The notes under the pieces were generated by a model. It had not been told where the DNA came from, searched no databases, and worked only from the letters and a program-made list of their open reading frames with translations. Below are positions 61,584 to 64,000 of a stretch of DNA of 64,000 nt, piece by piece (positions within the stretch are counted from its first letter, which is position 1; every line of letters begins with the position of its first letter). Both the position numbers and the translations under genes were made by a program. This DNA comes from Flavobacterium sp. HBTb2-11-1. Lineage in GTDB: Bacteria; Bacteroidota; Bacteroidia; Flavobacteriales; Flavobacteriaceae. The stretch is from assembly GCF_009826975.1 (NCBI RefSeq), contig NZ_WUMO01000002.1, forward strand, positions 186,001 through 250,000. Reading direction: 5' to 3'.

Positions 61584-62425
61584 ATGGCAGATTTAAGCAT
61601 TCAAGAAAAAGCTAAAATTGAAAAATTTTTAGGAATGGGCAGCGGATACGTCGCCGATTTTTCAGACCGAACTTTTCAAGAATTTGTTGGGGCAGTTACA
61701 GGGTTAGATATTGATGATCCAAAATACCACTATTCATCTAACTCAAAGGCAAATAGATTAAGTTTATTAAAGTGGAAAACGATAATACTGTTGGAAAGCT
61801 TCTTCAAGAAATGTCTCATCACTATTTTGAAAAGCTGAAAGAACAACAATCAACTTCATGGTATCAAAAAAATGAGAAAGAATTTAAAAATAGTGAAGAG
61901 CTTTATCAGGAATCCCTCAAAATAACTCAAAGATTACAAGGTAATATAGTGGATGATATTGGTGCCATAAAACCCAATTCAGACGATGTGGATTTTAAAA
62001 AACTTTCTGAATCAATTAGGGAGAGTATAGAAAAAAATTTGCCTGAAATTGCATTAGATCGATTACATACCTTTGTAATGAAATATATAAGGGAGTTATG
62101 TAAAAAGCACAGAATCAAATATACAGCTGATGAAGCTTTACATAGTATCTTTGGAAAGTATATCAAATTTCTAATTGAAATGGGCTTCCTCGAAACTGAA
62201 ATGTCCAAAAGAATTCTCAAAACTTCAATTAGTAATTTGGATTCTTTTAATGATATAAGAAATAACAAGAGTTTTGCTCATGACAATCCTATCCTTAATT
62301 ACGAAGAGAGTGTACTAGTTTTCAATAGTATTTCGAGTATGATAAAATTTATTGAAGCCTTAGAAAATCGCATAAATAAATCAAAGGATGAAAACAAAAC
62401 TGATTGGAATGATATTTCATTCTAA
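61584..62425 (+). pseudogene. Abortive-infection family gene split by a frameshift
   Basis: Two overlapping frames read as one protein. Frame 1 (61584-61838) gives IEKFLGMGSGYVADFSDRTFQEFVGAVTGLDIDDPKY...SKANRL, the N-terminus of the family. Frame 2 (open from about 61757, GTG at 61772, to 62425) gives VENDNTVGKLLQEM and a C-terminal domain with RLHTFVMKYIRELCKKH, FGKYIKFLIEMGFLETEMSKRILKTSIS and RNNKSFAHDNPILNYEES, typical of abortive infection C-terminal domains. The break lies near 61760. It may be a real lesion, a sequencing error or a programmed shift; no strong slippery heptamer is seen. Confidence 0.7.
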
Positions 62426-62476
62426 CATCACATTTGCCAGCTAAATATTTCTAATTACTAAACTAAGTAAATTGAT

Positions 62477-63370
62477 ATGGGAAAAAAAATCTACTACAGC
62501 AAACCATTAAAATATTTTTGGCATCATTACTATGGGACTCAAAAAAAATTCACACCTGATTTTACCAATGACCAGATATTTACTGTACTTCGGCGAAATA
62601 TTTTAAATGCCCCTTTAGGTGTATCTGAAACTCCACAGTCTAGAGGACTCATAATATCAGGGCTGGAATTGTGGAGGGACGATTACATGGGAGAACTTTT
62701 GCATATTTTCTTTCTGGATAGGGAATTGCGTGACTTCCTTGAAAAAACTGCATTATCGGATATAGAAGGCATTAAAAAGTTCCTGTACCAAAATGGGCAG
62801 AAAAGAGAAGTTCTTCATTTATATTCAAATGAAAAAAGGGAGACGGTAGTGTATAAATTTGCTTTGCACTTACCTTATGAAGCTGATGGCTATGCTTTTT
62901 CTTTAAGCATTGAAGCTGATGGCAGCGTAGACCTGTACTTTGCGCTGGGAGAAAATGGCGGTCGTATGTCTGATAGATTCTATGCAGATGTCAATAAAAA
63001 AAATGATGCAATTTCTCTAACTCAAGCAAAAGTATTTCGTCTTGCCATCAATACGATTGCTTACATGAAGTGCTTCCCAGATTGTGTGTCTGATGGAGTG
63101 CCACAAAACCTATTAGAAAGAAACGAAAATAAGTTGGCAAAAAACTTTACTTTTCAATCATCAGAAAAGATTAAAGAAAATCAAAACTCACCACTATCAA
63201 AAATACCTCACTTTAGGAAAGGACATTTTAGAGTACTTCACTCGGATTACTTTGCCAATAAAAAGGGAGAAGTAATTTTCGTTACCGAGACTATGGTTAA
63301 GGGAAATGCAAAGACTGTCTCTACTTCACCTGAAATCGATAAGTTCACAGGGAATTCAGATAAAAATTAA
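62477..63370 (+). CDS. ICE cargo protein of unknown function
   Basis: 297 residues, soluble. The last third contains SKIPHFRKGHFRVLHSDYFANKKGEVIFVTETMVKGNAKTV, a segment I associate with uncharacterised mobile-element proteins. The N-terminal part is mixed alpha/beta with FWHHYYGTQKKFTPDFTNDQIFTVLRR. No catalytic motif identified. It lies 51 bases after the split abortive-infection gene, between relaxase and coupling-protein genes, so a defence or anti-defence role is a guess. Confidence 0.6.
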   Translation: MGKKIYYSKPLKYFWHHYYGTQKKFTPDFTNDQIFTVLRRNILNAPLGVSETPQSRGLIISGLELWRDDYMGELLHIFFLDRELRDFLEKTALSDIEGIKKFLYQNGQKREVLHLYSNEKRETVVYKFALHLPYEADGYAFSLSIEADGSVDLYFALGENGGRMSDRFYADVNKKNDAISLTQAKVFRLAINTIAYMKCFPDCVSDGVPQNLLERNENKLAKNFTFQSSEKIKENQNSPLSKIPHFRKGHFRVLHSDYFANKKGEVIFVTETMVKGNAKTVSTSPEIDKFTGNSDKN

Positions 63371-63461
63371 AATATCTGCATATCCTGATATCGGTTCTAA
63401 ATCTTTCTTCGATCGCTTTGCCCATTAAGAAAACAGCGAAATTCAATAATCCTTTATAGGC

Positions 63462-63515
63462 AAAATTTAACGGGGTTAGGATTCTCCAAAGCTCTTTTCT
63501 AATTTAGTTTTTCTA
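63462..63515 (+). promoter_or_regulatory. Promoter of mobC (copy 2 of the repeated sequence)
   Basis: Same block as upstream of mobA: GGGG, then AAAGC, then TTTTCTAATTTAGTTTTTCT, with the -7 box TAATTTAG at 63500-63507. The -33 TTG of copy 1 is TTA here (63476-63478). Confidence 0.55.
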
Positions 63516-63536
63516 AATAATTCTAAAGCGGGAAGC

Positions 63537-64000
63537 ATGCAGACGGGAGAAAATGAACAGGCGCTGAGAAAGATTCTGGATATGACAAGACTAATAGCTA
63601 TTGTGCTTTTAGGCCTGCACTTCTATTATTATGGATATGCCATTTTTAAAGAATGGAACCTTGCATTTACCTTCAGCGATAAACTCCTGGGAAATGTTTT
63701 TCATACTGGATTATTTGACAGCTTTCATACCTCAAAACTGCTTTCCCTTATTTTTCTCTTCATTTCGCTTTTAGGTGTAAAGGGCAGAAAAAATGAAAAG
63801 CTGACCTTTAGAGGCGCAGTTTACTATCTTGCTTTAGGCTTGCTGTTATACTTTAGCAGTTACTTCATATTAATTGCATTTACTGATTTTGTCTGGTATA
63901 TCATTATCACTTCAGCAGGATTTCTCCTGATCTTATCAGGCGGAACGCTCCTATCACGTCTGATACAGAGAAAGCTCAATTCCAAAGATATTTTTAATAA
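63537..64000 (+). CDS. mobC: Coupling protein MobC (VirD4/TraG-like), 5' part
   Basis: 154 codons are visible before the window ends; the gene continues. Starts MQTGENEQALRKILDMTRLIAIVLLGLHFYYYGYAI, a characteristic MobC beginning, and then has about four membrane helices (near 20-38, 70-85, 105-125, 128-145). The ATPase domain is beyond the window. It couples the relaxase-DNA complex to the transfer channel. Confidence 0.92.
   Translation, partial: MQTGENEQALRKILDMTRLIAIVLLGLHFYYYGYAIFKEWNLAFTFSDKLLGNVFHTGLFDSFHTSKLLSLIFLFISLLGVKGRKNEKLTFRGAVYYLALGLLLYFSSYFILIAFTDFVWYIIITSAGFLLILSGGTLLSRLIQRKLNSKDIFN

Larger units (their letters stand above)
23665..64000. mobile_element. Integrative conjugative element at tRNA-Arg (left part; right end outside window)
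   Basis: From the 3' half of tRNA-Arg onward the gene content changes from chromosomal housekeeping to a serine recombinase, a CTnDOT-type tra operon (traE-traN order), cargo, and a mob module (mobA, mobB, mobC). This set defines a Bacteroidota ICE. Base composition is patchy: the restriction-like block is very AT-rich, while the tra and SusC/D blocks use more G+C. I looked for a second copy of the tRNA 3' end in the window and did not see one, so the distal attachment site lies beyond base 64000. The exact left boundary within 23665-23740 is not resolved. Confidence 0.88.

Noticed and set aside
61760..61772. Programmed -1 frameshift in the abortive-infection gene
   Set aside because: No X XXY YYZ slippery heptamer or strong downstream structure is apparent; a lesion or error is simpler.
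1..64000. CRISPR array
   Set aside because: No regularly spaced direct repeats and no cas genes seen on reading the window.
1..64000. IS element or transposase gene
   Set aside because: No DDE, HUH-transposase or terminal inverted repeat pair found; the only recombinase is the serine integrase.

Overview
The window is AT-rich DNA from a member of the Bacteroidota, most likely Flavobacterium or a close relative. The reasons are a type IX secretion (T9SS) sorting domain beside a PorP/SprF protein, SusC/SusD genes, Bacteroidota-type promoters (TTG, about 20 bases, TAnnTTTG), weak ribosome binding sites, and a CTnDOT-type tra gene set.

Bases 1-23625 look like ordinary chromosome. In order they hold the 3' end of a T9SS-exported surface protein with porP/sprF; a reverse-strand sensory cluster (PAS protein, small helical protein, membrane sensor with a degenerate H-box) next to a thioredoxin-like lipoprotein or membrane-anchored protein; a three-gene RND efflux operon; a bestrophin channel; a lipoprotein; an AraC regulator facing DUF779 and aldehyde dehydrogenase genes; pheT; a phage-endolysin-like muramidase; a four-gene operon ending in a two-component pair; and apt.

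At 23626-23699 lies tRNA-Arg(ACG). From its 3' half to the end of the window runs an integrative conjugative element (ICE). Its left end is a large serine recombinase whose last codons are read from the antisense strand of the tRNA. A 56-codon ORF overlaps the recombinase start. Then, all on the minus strand, comes the transfer operon (traE, F, G, I plus two relatives, J, K, a small TraL-position gene, M, N, and two paralogous genes of unknown role). The mobilisation module (mobA, mobB relaxase, start of mobC coupling protein) is at 59.4-64 kb on the plus strand. The right end of the element is outside the window.

Between transfer and mobilisation modules is cargo (38.2-59.4 kb). It includes a YqaE-like peptide, AraC regulators, an unknown lipoprotein, and two notable blocks. 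The first (43766-49287) is a tightly overlapping operon: a protein with two GHKL ATPase/kinase modules, a receiver-domain protein, an HNH nuclease and a GSFYTP/NPPY DNA methylase, followed by a convergent XRE regulator with a clear palindromic operator. I read this as a restriction-modification-like defence system with a built-in phosphorelay and consider it the best candidate for an undescribed system. The second block is a SusC-SusD-S9 peptidase operon facing a MauE/DoxX membrane protein and a DUF6520-like Cys peptide.

Between the two blocks (49472-49600) is a long rod-like imperfect palindrome that looks like a structured RNA. A second defence-type gene (abortive infection family, split by a frameshift) and a gene of unknown function sit between the relaxase and the coupling protein gene. 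No IS element, CRISPR array or rRNA was seen.
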